Positions 30,894 through 40,031 are shown, counted from the stretch's first letter. The stretch is DNA of 64,000 bases from Methylocaldum marinum (GCF_003584645.1 NZ_AP017928.1:3634395-3698394); one strand, 5' to 3'. Numbers and translations: made by a program. The notes: generated by a model from the letters alone, not told the origin.

Positions 30894-32141
30894 GTAAGTC
30901 AGGGCACTCTCGTTTTCACGGCACCCTTGGATACCGAGCGCCTTAAAGAACGCCTGGCGGAGACCCCGGCTTTCGTTTACGACGAAACCCGGATCATTCA
31001 TGCCCTCGATCGACTGGCCGAAGTCCGCAAAGTCTCCGGCCTAAGAATCCTGTACTCGGTCAAGGCCTTTCCGTTCGTCGAAGCGTTACGCCTGATTCTG
31101 TCCCGAGCCGACGGTTTTTCGGTCAGTTCGCTGTTCGAAGCCCGGTTGGCCTCCGAAATCGTCGAAGCGGCCGCCCGGCGATTCTCCCGGAAAGCTTCGT
31201 TGCACATTACCACGCCGGGTCTCAGAGTGAACGAAATCGAGGAGATCGCCGCACATTGCGACTTCGTCAGCTTCAATTCCCTGGAACAATTCGAACGGCT
31301 CGGACCGCGCGTAGCCGGACGGACGAGTATCGGGCTGCGGGTCAATCCGCAGCTTTCGTTCCTGGGCGATGGCCGTTACGATCCGTGCCGATTGCATTCG
31401 AAACTGGGCATCCCCGTCGACGATCTCGCCCGCGCTTTGGACCGGGCTCCGCTACTGGACAAACGCATCGCCGGCCTCCATTTCCATACCTCGTTCGAAT
31501 CCCGCTCCTTCGCCCCGCTGAAGGCAACCCTCGATCGGATCGAAACCGCACTCGGCGGGTTTATGGACGGACTCGAATGGATCAATCTGGGCGGCGGCTA
31601 TCTCTTCGAAAATAGTCAGGATCTGGACGATTTATCGGAACTGGTCGCGGGATTGAAAATGCGGCGCGGCACGGACGTTTACTTCGAACCGGGCAAAGCC
31701 ATCGTCGGAAGCGCCGGCTGCCTCGTCGCGAGCGTCATCGATCTATTCGGGCGGGACGGCAAAACCGTCGCCGTTCTGGATACAGGCGTAAACCATCTGC
31801 CCGAGGTGTTCGAATACCAGAAAGTTCCGCCGCTTGCGGAACACCGGCCGGACGGAGCATTCGAATACCTGCTGGTCGGCTCCACCTGCCTGGCCGGCGA
31901 TGTCTTCGGGGACTATCGATTTCGGGAGCCCCTCAACATCGGCGACCGCCTGGTATTTCCGAATGTCGGCGCCTACAGCCTGATCAAGGCGACCCGCTTC
32001 AACGGTTACGATTTACCTCTAATCTTTGCCTCCGATCAACACGGCGAAATTCAGGCAATGAAGCGTTTCGGCTACGATGACTACCGAAAGCAGTGGTCGG
32101 CCTCCGAACCCGAGCTTGCCGCAAACCGCAACCGCGATTAA
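30891..32141 (+). CDS. nspC: Carboxynorspermidine decarboxylase
   Basis: PLP-dependent fold-type III decarboxylase that makes norspermidine or spermidine from the carboxy form in the aspartate-semialdehyde polyamine route. About 416 residues. PLP Lys in LYSVKAFPF, HFHTSFES, GGGYLF and EPGKAIVGSAG are visible, and the C-terminal VFPNVGAYSLIKATRFNGY is typical of NspC. The start is doubtful: the frame opens with TTG at 30891 inside the repeat tail, and TTG at 30927 is the next candidate; no strong ribosome-binding site is seen. The partner dehydrogenase is not in the window. Confidence 0.85.
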   Translation: MVSQGTLVFTAPLDTERLKERLAETPAFVYDETRIIHALDRLAEVRKVSGLRILYSVKAFPFVEALRLILSRADGFSVSSLFEARLASEIVEAAARRFSRKASLHITTPGLRVNEIEEIAAHCDFVSFNSLEQFERLGPRVAGRTSIGLRVNPQLSFLGDGRYDPCRLHSKLGIPVDDLARALDRAPLLDKRIAGLHFHTSFESRSFAPLKATLDRIETALGGFMDGLEWINLGGGYLFENSQDLDDLSELVAGLKMRRGTDVYFEPGKAIVGSAGCLVASVIDLFGRDGKTVAVLDTGVNHLPEVFEYQKVPPLAEHRPDGAFEYLLVGSTCLAGDVFGDYRFREPLNIGDRLVFPNVGAYSLIKATRFNGYDLPLIFASDQHGEIQAMKRFGYDDYRKQWSASEPELAANRNRD

Positions 32142-32187
32142 ATTTACGACAGCATCGACGGTTCGAATCAATCCCCGGAGCCAATAC

Positions 32188-32757
32188 ATGGAGTCGGCCA
32201 TCTATCACACAGTCAGCAAACGCCTCACTTCGCAGCTTCTCCTCCTGGCGACTGTTTCAGCCTTGCTCGCCGGATGCGCCGGGACACGGGAAGTCAAGCG
32301 GACGGTCCATTCTCCCGATTCAAGTGCGGTCGTCGGATACGCTCTCAGTCTGCAGGGAGCACGCTATCGCTACGGTGCGGGGTCTCCGCGAGAGGGGTTC
32401 GATTGCAGCGGCTTCGTCAAGCACGTCTATGAAAAATACGGCGTCCGCCTGCCGCGTACCGCTCATCAAATAGCCGCCGCAACCCCGCGTGTCGACAGCC
32501 GGAACCGACGCCCCGGCGACTTGGTCTTTTTCAATACGACCGGACAACCATTTTCTCATGTCGGGATCTATATCGGTAATGATACATTCGTGCATTCCAG
32601 CAGCGCAAAAGGGAAAGTGATCGTCTCCAGCCTTGAACGCCCCTACTGGCTGGAACGCTTTTTGGGCATGCGCCGGCCGAACCTTCCCGGTCGTGCCTCC
32701 GTCGCCGCCAGTACCGAGAAACACGAACTCAATCATCCCAGGGTAGGAAAGCCATGA
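32188..32757 (+). CDS. NlpC/P60 cell-wall endopeptidase lipoprotein
   Basis: 189 residues from the ATG at 32188, chosen because it puts a signal peptide with lipobox LAGC (Cys30) at the N-terminus. The NlpC/P60 domain (about 50-165) has catalytic Cys73 in FDCSGFV and His124 in SHVGIYIG. It likely cuts D-Glu-meso-DAP bonds in peptidoglycan stems. It overlaps the following oxidoreductase gene by 4 nt. Confidence 0.93.
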   Translation: MESAIYHTVSKRLTSQLLLLATVSALLAGCAGTREVKRTVHSPDSSAVVGYALSLQGARYRYGAGSPREGFDCSGFVKHVYEKYGVRLPRTAHQIAAATPRVDSRNRRPGDLVFFNTTGQPFSHVGIYIGNDTFVHSSSAKGKVIVSSLERPYWLERFLGMRRPNLPGRASVAASTEKHELNHPRVGKP

Positions 32758-33749
32758 AAGCGATCTTGATGACGCAACCGGGACTACCGGATTTACTCGA
32801 ACTGCGGGAAATCGAAGAACCGACCATCACCGAGCCCAGCCAGATCAAAGTCCGGCTCAGGGCGGCCGGTGTCAATCCCGTCGACACCAAAATACGGCGG
32901 AATGGTCTTTTCTACCCGAATCCGCTACCGGCGGTGCTCGGCTGCGACGGTGCCGGAGAAGTGGTCGAAATCGGCGGAGCCGTGAGCCGATTCAACATCG
33001 GCGACTCGGTATGGTTTTGCCATGGCGGCCTAGGCGGCGACCAGGGCAATTACGCCGAATACACCGTACTCGACGAGCGCTGGGCCGCTCCCATACCGCA
33101 ATCGCTCGATTTCGAACACGCCGCCGCGGCCCCTTTGGTCTTGATTACCGCTTGGGGCGCCCTTTACGACCGCGGACGGCTGCAAGCCGGCCAAACCGTT
33201 CTGATTCACGCCGCCGCGGGCGGTGTCGGCCATGTGGCGGTTCAACTGGCAAAACTTCGCGATGCGCGCGTGCTCGCCACTATCGGTTCGGCGGAAAAAG
33301 CCGAGCTCGCCAGAAATTGGGGCGCGGATACGGCGATCGATTACCGACAGGAAGACTTCGCACAGCGCGTAAACGAGCTGACCGACGGCCAGGGCGCGGA
33401 TCTGGTGATCGACACGGTCGGACCCGATGTGTTCAGACATAGCATCGACTGCACCGCCCATTTCGGCGATCTGGTCACGCTACTGGACCCGGGCAACATC
33501 TCTTTGCAAGAAGCGCGGATGCGCAATCTCCGGATAGGCTTCGAGCTGATGCTGGCCCCAATGCTGCGCAACCTGCACGAAGCCCGCGATCACCACGTGG
33601 AAATCCTGCAGCAATGCGGCGAATGGATCGACCAAGGCGTGTTGAACATTCATGTCAGCCAGGTATTGCCGCTGGAAAAAGCCGCCGCCGCGCACGCCCT
33701 GATCGAAACCGGGCATACCACCGGGAAAATTGTTTTGAAGATATCATAG
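32754..33749 (+). CDS. Zinc-independent quinone oxidoreductase (MDR family)
   Basis: 331-residue medium-chain reductase. N-terminal GroES-like catalytic domain with GVNPVDTKIRR and a Rossmann NADPH domain with HAAAGGVGHVAVQLA near 155-170. No structural or catalytic zinc cysteines are evident, so it fits the quinone-oxidoreductase/crotonyl-type branch; the substrate cannot be read from sequence. It overlaps the NlpC gene by 4 nt, and an inverted repeat follows its stop. Confidence 0.88.
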   Translation: MKAILMTQPGLPDLLELREIEEPTITEPSQIKVRLRAAGVNPVDTKIRRNGLFYPNPLPAVLGCDGAGEVVEIGGAVSRFNIGDSVWFCHGGLGGDQGNYAEYTVLDERWAAPIPQSLDFEHAAAAPLVLITAWGALYDRGRLQAGQTVLIHAAAGGVGHVAVQLAKLRDARVLATIGSAEKAELARNWGADTAIDYRQEDFAQRVNELTDGQGADLVIDTVGPDVFRHSIDCTAHFGDLVTLLDPGNISLQEARMRNLRIGFELMLAPMLRNLHEARDHHVEILQQCGEWIDQGVLNIHVSQVLPLEKAAAAHALIETGHTTGKIVLKIS

Positions 33750-33801
33750 GGCGGGTTAGCCCTGAGCGTAGCAGTAGCGAAGGCGAAGGGCGTAACCCGC
33801 C
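33750..33801. terminator. Inverted repeat between convergent genes
   Basis: GCGGGTTA-GCCCT and AGGGC-G-TAACCCGC pair over about 13 bp with one bulge, looped by about 24 nt. It fills the gap between the convergent oxidoreductase and rpiA genes. There is no clear T-run, so it may be a REP-like element or a bidirectional transcription barrier rather than a classical terminator. Confidence 0.5.
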
Positions 33802-33812
33802 GAACAGAAACG

Positions 33813-34469
33813 CTAGTCCAGCTTTCTAACGCCGCTCTCGTTGCCGAGAAGAACGATGTCCGCGCCGCGCAGGGCAAAAAGGCCGACGGTTACGACACCG
33901 GGAATGTTGTTGATCTCCCGCTCCATCTCCACCGGATTCAGGATGTTCAGATTGTGCACGTCGAGAATCTGGTTGCCGTTATCGGTGATATAGTTCTCGC
34001 GCCACTTTGGCTGCCCGCCCAACTGCACGAGCTGTCGGGCCACGTAGCTCCGGGCCATGGGGATGACTTCCACGGGCAGCGGAAACTTGCCCAGGACATC
34101 CACATATTTGCTCTCGTCCACGATACAGACGAATTTGCGGCTGGCCGCCGCAATGATTTTTTCGCGGGTCAGGGCTCCGCCGCCGCCCTTGAGCATCTGC
34201 TTGTAAGCATTGACCTCATCGGCTCCATCGACGTAAACCTCCAACGAGCCCACTGCATTTAAATCCAGAACCGGTATGCCGATTTTCTTGAGCTTGGCGG
34301 TGCTCGTCTCGGAACTCGATACGGCACCTTCGATATCCTGTTTGAAATCGGCCAACAAATCGATGAAGTGATTGACCGTCGATCCTGTGCCGATGCCTAG
34401 CACCGACACGCCCTTTATATAGTCCAGGGCGGATTCCGCCACTTTCTTCTTAAGCTCGTCTTGCGTCAT
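33813..34469 (-). CDS. rpiA: Ribose-5-phosphate isomerase A
   Basis: Interconverts ribose 5-phosphate and ribulose 5-phosphate. 218 residues, full length. Visible are [17 protein letters not shown] at about 24-40, DGADEVN at 81-87 and the Lys-containing [11 protein letters not shown] loop. Single-gene unit, divergent from ilvA, with a promoter in the 120-nt gap. Confidence 0.97.
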   Translation of the reverse strand: MTQDELKKKVAESALDYIKGVSVLGIGTGSTVNHFIDLLADFKQDIEGAVSSSETSTAKLKKIGIPVLDLNAVGSLEVYVDGADEVNAYKQMLKGGGGALTREKIIAAASRKFVCIVDESKYVDVLGKFPLPVEVIPMARSYVARQLVQLGGQPKWRENYITDNGNQILDVHNLNILNPVEMEREINNIPGVVTVGLFALRGADIVLLGNESGVRKLD

Positions 34470-34508
34470 TTCCGTGGCTCCATCATGTGGTTACTCGAAA
34501 ATTGCGGG

Positions 34509-34538
34509 ATAATAGCGCGTTCCGGCCGACGCTGTCAT
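34509..34538 (-). promoter_or_regulatory. Candidate sigma70 promoter for rpiA
   Basis: Minus strand: ATGACA (34533-34538) and TATTAT (34509-34514) with an 18-nt spacer, about 40 nt upstream of the rpiA ATG. Five of six bases match consensus in each hexamer. Confidence 0.5.
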
Positions 34539-34589
34539 GTTCCGCAGCGATAGCGGCCTTTTTCGCCACTCGCCTCTTTTAGATGAAAA

Positions 34590-36119
34590 ATGATTCATAA
34601 GTATATCGAGCGCATTTTGCGCGCCCGGGTTTACGACGTTGCCTCGGAAACCCCCCTAGACCGCGCTCCCGGACTTACGCGCCGCTTCGACAACCGGGTC
34701 TATATCAAGCGCGAAGACCTTCAGCCGGTCTTTTCCTTCAAGCTTCGAGGCGCTTACAACAAGATCGTTTCACTCGACGATGCGGCAAAACGGGCCGGCG
34801 TGATCGCGGCCTCGGCCGGCAACCATGCCCAGGGCCTCGCACTCTCTGCGCAGCAGCTGGGGATCCGGGCCGTCATCGTGATGCCCTGCACCACGCCGGC
34901 CATCAAAGTGCGGGCAGTTCAGAATTTCGGGGCGGAAACCGTATTGTTCGGCGATTCCTACGACGAGGCTTACGAGCATGCTTTGAGCCTCGCCGAAGAG
35001 CAAAAGCTGACTTTCGTCCACCCTTACGACGATCCCGAAGTCATAGCCGGCCAAGGCACCATCGGCATGGAGATCCTCAGGCAGCACACCGGCGATATAC
35101 ATGCCATCTTCATTCCGGTGGGCGGTGGGGGACTGATCGCAGGCGTCGCGGCTTACGTGAAGTTCGTACGCCCGGACATCAAGATCATCGGTGTCGAGCC
35201 GGACGATGCGGATTGCCTGAATCGGGCGCTAAAGGCGAAGCGCCGGGTCATTCTGAAACAGGTCGGACTGTTCGCGGATGGCGTTGCGGTCCGGCAAATC
35301 GGCAAGGAACCGTTCCATATCGCACATCAATACGTGGATGACGTTGTCACCGTCGACACCGATGAAATCTGTGCCGCAATCAAGGACATCTTCGACGATA
35401 CCCGCTCGGTCGCGGAACCCGCGGGCGCCCTAGGGGTGGCGGGCCTGAAGAAGTACGTGGCATCGACCGGCGTGCGGGATCAGTGCCTGATCGCCATCGA
35501 AAGCGGGGCCAACATCAATTTCGACCGTTTACGCCACGTGGCGGAGCGTGCCCAAGTCGGCGAACACCGGGAAATGCTCCTGGCGGTGACGATCCCGGAA
35601 AAGCCGGGCAGCTTTCTCGATTTCTGCCGCGTTCTGGGTCGCCGCAGCATTACCGAATTCAACTATCGCTATTTCGACGACCATGCCGCGCATATCTTCG
35701 CCGGCATCGCGATTGCCGACGGCAGCCGGGACAGCGAGGAAATCATCGCCCAGCTGCGCGAACACGGCTTCGCGGTCACCAACATGACCGGTAATGAATT
35801 AGCGGTGGAGCATATCCGCTACATGGTGGGAGGCCATGCGCCGCGCCTGCTGGACGAAACCGTGTACAGCTTCGAGTTCCCCGAGCGCCCCGGCGCGCTT
35901 TTGAAATTTCTGTCCTTTATGGGCGGGCGCTGGAACATCAGCCTGTTCCATTACCGCAACCACGGGGCTGCATTCGGGCGGGTGCTGATGGGAATTCAGG
36001 TACCCAAGGCGGAAAAGCGCGCCTTCAGGGAATTTCTCGACACCATCGGCTTCGCCTACCGGGAGGAGACGGACAATCCCGCGTATCGGCTGTTCGCGGG
36101 CGGCAATGCGAGCTCATGA
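34590..36119 (+). CDS. ilvA: Threonine ammonia-lyase, biosynthetic
   Basis: PLP enzyme making 2-oxobutanoate for isoleucine. 509 residues: catalytic domain (1-320) with Lys51 in FSFKLRGAYNK and the GGGGLIAG phosphate loop, then two ACT-like regulatory domains (about 330-410 and 425-505), as in the isoleucine-inhibited biosynthetic form. Stands alone. The 185 nt downstream, before the EVE gene, show nothing I recognise. Confidence 0.97.
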   Translation: MIHKYIERILRARVYDVASETPLDRAPGLTRRFDNRVYIKREDLQPVFSFKLRGAYNKIVSLDDAAKRAGVIAASAGNHAQGLALSAQQLGIRAVIVMPCTTPAIKVRAVQNFGAETVLFGDSYDEAYEHALSLAEEQKLTFVHPYDDPEVIAGQGTIGMEILRQHTGDIHAIFIPVGGGGLIAGVAAYVKFVRPDIKIIGVEPDDADCLNRALKAKRRVILKQVGLFADGVAVRQIGKEPFHIAHQYVDDVVTVDTDEICAAIKDIFDDTRSVAEPAGALGVAGLKKYVASTGVRDQCLIAIESGANINFDRLRHVAERAQVGEHREMLLAVTIPEKPGSFLDFCRVLGRRSITEFNYRYFDDHAAHIFAGIAIADGSRDSEEIIAQLREHGFAVTNMTGNELAVEHIRYMVGGHAPRLLDETVYSFEFPERPGALLKFLSFMGGRWNISLFHYRNHGAAFGRVLMGIQVPKAEKRAFREFLDTIGFAYREETDNPAYRLFAGGNASS

Positions 36120-36304
36120 ACTCCCCCGAGCCCTGCCGACGGGCTGTAGAAGGACGAGACGCCATACCCTCCGCGACGAGTAGGGTAACCTGCGGAGGTT
36201 GGCGGATGTCCGGCCGAAACGAATACTCCCCTGCCCTATCTAGCCGACCTTACGGCATGCGCGCTGCGGCATCGATTTTCACGCATTGACCTCCCCAGGC
36301 GCGG

Positions 36305-36763
36305 TTATTCGAGCGACAAAATAAACCTCCACTGCTCTTCGGAAACCGGCATAACGGACAGCCTATTGCCGCGCCGGATGAGGGCCAAACCTTCGAGCTC
36401 CGGCCGGTCCTTCAGTTCGCTCAAGGCAATCGTCCGCTTGAGCTTGCGGACAAACTGTACATCGACCATGAACCAGCGGGGGTCGTCCGGTTTGCTACCG
36501 GGATCGTAATGCTTGTTGTCGATGTCGAAGGCGGTGAAATCGGGATAGGCTTCACGCGAAACTTTGGCGATGCCGACGATACCGGGCACATCGCAATTGG
36601 AATGGTAAAAAAAGATCTGATCGCCCATTTTCATTTCGTCGCGCATCATGTTTCGCGCCTGATAATTACGCACACCGTCCCAAGGCTCGGTCTGGTCAGG
36701 CCGCTTCTCCAGGTCTTCGATGCTGAACTCCGAAGGTTCGGATTTCATCAACCAGTAACGCAT
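36305..36763 (-). CDS. EVE-domain protein
   Basis: 152-residue EVE/PUA-like domain protein of the thymocyte-nuclear-protein-1 type. Visible are the N-terminal YWLMKSEPSEFSIEDL, GVRNYQARNMMRDEMKMGD and FFYHSNC. Members bind modified nucleic-acid bases; a specific role here is not known. In gammaproteobacteria this gene often sits near the zapA/6S RNA region, as it does here. Confidence 0.92.
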   Translation of the reverse strand: MRYWLMKSEPSEFSIEDLEKRPDQTEPWDGVRNYQARNMMRDEMKMGDQIFFYHSNCDVPGIVGIAKVSREAYPDFTAFDIDNKHYDPGSKPDDPRWFMVDVQFVRKLKRTIALSELKDRPELEGLALIRRGNRLSVMPVSEEQWRFILSLE

Positions 36764-36812
36764 CTATCTTCCCCCCTAAAAATGCTTTCTCAAGAACGCC
36801 ATTAACTACAGC

Positions 36813-37028
36813 ATGTTAGCTGAAGTGGCCGTCTTGAAACATCCTGCAATGCGGCGAGAATCCATGCCCCATGCTTATTCGAGGAAAAAATTGCGGATTC
36901 TCGAAACCTACGCTTTAACGGATGGGCAGTGGACCGTAACCGGCTTGTATCAGGATCAGGAAGACGTTTCCGCCGCACCCTTCGAGGCCGTCACGATCGT
37001 CCTCAACGACCTTTGGACCAACTCTTGA
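36813..37028 (+). pseudogene. C-terminal relic of a Uma2-family (DUF820) protein
   Basis: 71 codons. LRILETYALTDGQWTVTGLY followed by an Asp/Glu-rich turn and VTIVLNDLW resembles the C-terminal part of Uma2-family restriction-fold proteins, but the catalytic N-terminal two thirds are absent. No ribosome-binding site or family-like N-terminus is seen. Similarity is judged by eye only; it could be an unrelated short ORF. The next 260 nt, up to the 6S RNA, hold nothing I can assign. Confidence 0.45.
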
Positions 37029-37290
37029 TTGCTACCGTGTTGCACGGCACCGCCGTCCCCGTCATATTTTTCTCTAAGCTGCGATCGCGGGCAGATTCAT
37101 CAAATAAAAGGAAATGTTGCGCGACAAGGAGACTTTTCTCCCGAGCCCGTGCTAACGGCATCTGTTGCCGAAGAGCTCGGCTCTGGCGCCGAATTTCAGC
37201 CGGAAGATTCTTTCAGATCATGTACCGAAGCTGGCGAACGGATGTTCGCAGGTCCACGGGAGGGATTTTTTAGGAAACGAAAGATAAGAA

Positions 37291-37477
37291 GTATTCCCCG
37301 CCTGCGCCGTAAACCGCTTTCGCCCTTGAACCGGAAGGTCCAGGTGGGAGCGTATGAACGGCGAATTAGGCTTTCCGCTCGGAGCGGACTTGCGCACATC
37401 GCTCGCTCGATGGCTCCCGGGGTTTTAGATTAGGCTCAAGAAGTAACCCAGCTGCTTTCGAACGCCGCAGGGAATAC
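37291..37477 (-). ncRNA. ssrS: 6S RNA
   Basis: About 187 nt on the minus strand directly downstream of zapA, the conserved gammaproteobacterial position; E. coli 6S is 184 nt. The two ends pair (GTATTCCC with GGGAATAC, extended by TGC/GCA). Internal segments match 6S landmarks: TTGAGCC, GGGAGCC opening the bubble, GTGCGCAAGTCCGCTCCGAGC, AAAGCCT, and the 3' part CCGGTTCAAGGGC followed by CGGCGCAGGCGG. 6S RNA mimics an open promoter and sequesters sigma70 RNA polymerase in stationary phase. Confidence 0.9.
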
Positions 37478-37486
37478 GTAAGTCAA

Positions 37487-37514
37487 ATTTTACTAGGTCG
37501 ACGAATGGATGCAA
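37487..37514 (-). promoter_or_regulatory. Candidate promoter of 6S RNA
   Basis: Minus strand: TTGCAT (37509-37514), 16-nt spacer, TAAAAT (37487-37492), ending about 9 nt before the predicted 6S 5' end. It lies between the zapA stop codon and ssrS, so 6S RNA can be made separately from zapA. Confidence 0.55.
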
Positions 37515-37536
37515 TACGTATCAGCACCGAAACAGG

Positions 37537-37839
37537 TCAGTCCGAATCCAAAGCCTCATCCAGCCGCTCGTGCAACGACGAGAAACGATCCCGCAAATCC
37601 TGGGAAAGCAATTTGTTCTGCTGTTGGGCCTGTAACAGCTCATGCGCGATATTCAGGGCCGCCATCACGGCGATGCGTTCGGTGCCGATAACTCGGCCGG
37701 TTCCGCGTATCTGACGCATTTTCTCGTCTAAATAACGCGCCGCAAGGAGAAGATCGTGCTGTTGGTCTTCCGGGCAGGAAATAGGGTATTCCTTGCCAAG
37801 AATCTGAACTTTTATCGGCGGATTCATTTCGCTCATCAT
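37537..37839 (-). CDS. zapA: Cell-division protein ZapA
   Basis: Promotes FtsZ bundling at the Z ring. 100 residues: N-terminal globular part with VQILGKEYPISCPEDQQ, then a long coiled coil through ALNIAHELLQAQQQNKLL. Start overlaps the stop of the upstream coiled-coil gene by 4 nt (ATGA), and 6S RNA lies 60 nt downstream. Confidence 0.93.
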   Translation of the reverse strand: MMSEMNPPIKVQILGKEYPISCPEDQQHDLLLAARYLDEKMRQIRGTGRVIGTERIAVMAALNIAHELLQAQQQNKLLSQDLRDRFSSLHERLDEALDSD

Positions 37840-38060
37840 TCGTGTCCCATGGATTTCAGGCGGGAAATCATCGCTTCGACGCGGCTTTTCGCCATCTCGG
37901 TTTTATCGGACAGTTGCACCCGCTCTTGCATCCATTCCTCAATTGTGGACTTCAGCACCCGATTCTCGCCTCGCAGCCGTTCGCACGTGGCAACCAGTAT
38001 GTCGATTCTATTTTCCAAACGTGCTAACTCGGCATCCAAATCAAACATATCGGCTATCAT
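37836..38060 (-). CDS. Small coiled-coil protein (TIGR02449/ZapB-like)
   Basis: 74 residues, almost entirely one predicted coiled coil (LARLENRIDILVATCERL onward, heptad-like). It matches the small family that precedes zapA in many gammaproteobacteria and resembles ZapB in type. The 4-nt overlap with zapA suggests coupled expression and a divisome role; function is inferred from context. Confidence 0.8.
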   Translation of the reverse strand: MIADMFDLDAELARLENRIDILVATCERLRGENRVLKSTIEEWMQERVQLSDKTEMAKSRVEAMISRLKSMGHE

Positions 38061-38164
38061 GATTTTGGAGCCTTGAGAATAGGAGTTAAACTTCAGTGCT
38101 GGCTTTTGATCCGGTTGCCGGGGATGTTAGCATAAAGAATTAAGACAGGGTCGACAAGGCGCGA

Positions 38165-38701
38165 ATGTACCAAGATCTAGCCTATCAGAAAGTTCAGGAT
38201 ATTATGCTGAACAGCGACTCCGTAGCCAGCGCAGCGGAAGCGCATGGCGTTCTGTCGGGACTATTGTGCTTGAACGGCCAGACCGATTGCGACCAGTGGC
38301 TGGAGGCGGTTTTCGGCGAAGCCCGAATTCATCTTGACTCCACCGACCATGCCTTGCTTTTTGCGCTGTGCGAGACGACTCGACATCAGCTGGACGATTT
38401 CGACTTTTCGTTCGAGTTGCTCCTGCCGGAAGATGTCCGTCCCTTGAGCGAACGCGCCAATGCCTTGGGAGAATGGTGCCAGGGCTTTTTGTACGGCCTT
38501 GGTTATCGGTCGGATGGTGCCGACTGGCCGGGCGATAGCACGGAGGTCCTGCATGACATTCTGGAAATCTCACGCCTCACTCCTGATTCCGGCGGAGAGT
38601 CGGACGAAGTGGCTTACGCGGAAATCACAGAATATGTCCGTGTCGGCGTACAACTGATACGTAGCGAACTACACCAACAACCGTCCTCACGGCTTCATTA
38701 A
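38165..38701 (+). CDS. ygfB: YgfB/UPF0149 family protein
   Basis: 178 residues with the family's AEAHGVLSGLLC start, DFSFELLLPED and EWCQGFLYGLG. Function unsettled; in Pseudomonas the homologue affects ampDh3 control. First gene of ygfB-pepP-ubiH, divergent from the zapA group with about 100 nt between. Confidence 0.93.
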   Translation: MYQDLAYQKVQDIMLNSDSVASAAEAHGVLSGLLCLNGQTDCDQWLEAVFGEARIHLDSTDHALLFALCETTRHQLDDFDFSFELLLPEDVRPLSERANALGEWCQGFLYGLGYRSDGADWPGDSTEVLHDILEISRLTPDSGGESDEVAYAEITEYVRVGVQLIRSELHQQPSSRLH

Positions 38702-38714
38702 CATTTCAAACCTC

Positions 38715-40031
38715 ATGTCTCAGCCGAGCGAATTTAAACTACGCCGCAAACAGTTAACTCGCCGCATCAAAAAGAAAAGCGTGGCGTTGATAGCCAGCGC
38801 GGCCGCGAGCGTGCGCAACCGGGACGTGGAATTTCCGTATCGCCAGGATAGCGATTTTCATTATCTGACCGGGTTTGACGAACCCGAAGCGGTGGCAGTT
38901 TTCGCGCCCGGCAGAAAACAAGGGGAATATATTCTCTTCTGCCGCGAATTCGACCCCGAAAAGGCGATCTGGACCGGAAAGCACGCTGGACTCGAAGGCG
39001 CTCGCAACGTCTTCGGAGCGGACGAAGCATTCCCCATCGACGAACTGGACAGGGTACTGCCCAGCCTCCTGGAAAATCGCGAACGGGTTTTTTTCCCGGT
39101 CGGGCACAACCCTAAACTCGACCAAAAGGTGTTCGCCGCGGTGAACGACGTGCGGGCGAGAGTGCGCACCGGGGTGCGAGCGCCGTTCGCGTTCGTGTCT
39201 CTCGAGCATCTGCTGCACGAACAGCGACTGATCAAGACCCCTCACGAAATCCAGTTGATGAGGCAAGCCGCCGAGGTTTCCGTGCGGGCACATAAACGTG
39301 CGATGCGGGCGTGTAAGCCGGGCGTGCACGAATATGAAATCGAAGCCGAATTGCTTTACGAATTCACCCGGCACGGCATGCGAGCACCAGCCTATCCTTC
39401 TATCGTTGCGGGAGGACAGAATGCTTGCGTGCTTCATTACACCGAAAACAAGGACGTTTTGAGGGAAGGCGACCTGTTGCTGATCGACGCCGGGGCGGAG
39501 CACGAAAATTATGCCGCCGACATTACTCGCACTTTTCCGATCAGCGGTACGTTCAGCGAAAGCCAGCGCCTGCTTTACGAATTGGTCCTGGAAGCTCAAC
39601 TCGACGCCATCGATCAGGTGCGTCCCGGCAAGCGCTGGAATGAGCCGCACGACACTGCCGTTCACACCCTGACCAGAGGTCTGGTCAAGCTGGGTCTATT
39701 GGAGGGACGGGTTTCCAAGCTGATCAAGGAAGAAGCCTACAAGAAATTCTACATGCACAGGACCGGTCACTGGCTGGGCATGGATGTACACGATGCCGGA
39801 GACTACCGTAGCAACGACGAGTGGCGCACGCTGGAACCCGGCATGGTCCTGACGGTGGAACCCGGTCTCTATGTCGCGCCGGATTGCCTCGATGTGGATC
39901 CCAAGTGGCGCGGCATCGGCATCCGGATCGAAGACGACGTTCTGGTCACCAAGGACGGCCATGAAATCCTCACGACCGGCCTGCCCAAAACGGTCGAGGA
40001 AATCGAAGTATTCATGGCGAATCCCGAATGA
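38715..40031 (+). CDS. pepP: Xaa-Pro aminopeptidase P
   Basis: Mn2+-dependent pita-bread peptidase removing N-terminal residues ahead of proline. 438 residues: N-terminal creatinase-like domain with RQDSDFHYLTGFDEPEA, then the catalytic domain with metal ligands in LLIDAGAEHENYAADITRTF, HRTGHWLGMDVHD and LTVEPGLY plus IRIEDDVL. It overlaps ubiH by 4 nt. Confidence 0.97.
   Translation: MSQPSEFKLRRKQLTRRIKKKSVALIASAAASVRNRDVEFPYRQDSDFHYLTGFDEPEAVAVFAPGRKQGEYILFCREFDPEKAIWTGKHAGLEGARNVFGADEAFPIDELDRVLPSLLENRERVFFPVGHNPKLDQKVFAAVNDVRARVRTGVRAPFAFVSLEHLLHEQRLIKTPHEIQLMRQAAEVSVRAHKRAMRACKPGVHEYEIEAELLYEFTRHGMRAPAYPSIVAGGQNACVLHYTENKDVLREGDLLLIDAGAEHENYAADITRTFPISGTFSESQRLLYELVLEAQLDAIDQVRPGKRWNEPHDTAVHTLTRGLVKLGLLEGRVSKLIKEEAYKKFYMHRTGHWLGMDVHDAGDYRSNDEWRTLEPGMVLTVEPGLYVAPDCLDVDPKWRGIGIRIEDDVLVTKDGHEILTTGLPKTVEEIEVFMANPE

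Noticed and set aside
37029-37433. 134-codon open frame on the plus strand
   Set aside because: Its 3' half overlaps the 6S RNA gene in antisense and the translation has no domain or good start.
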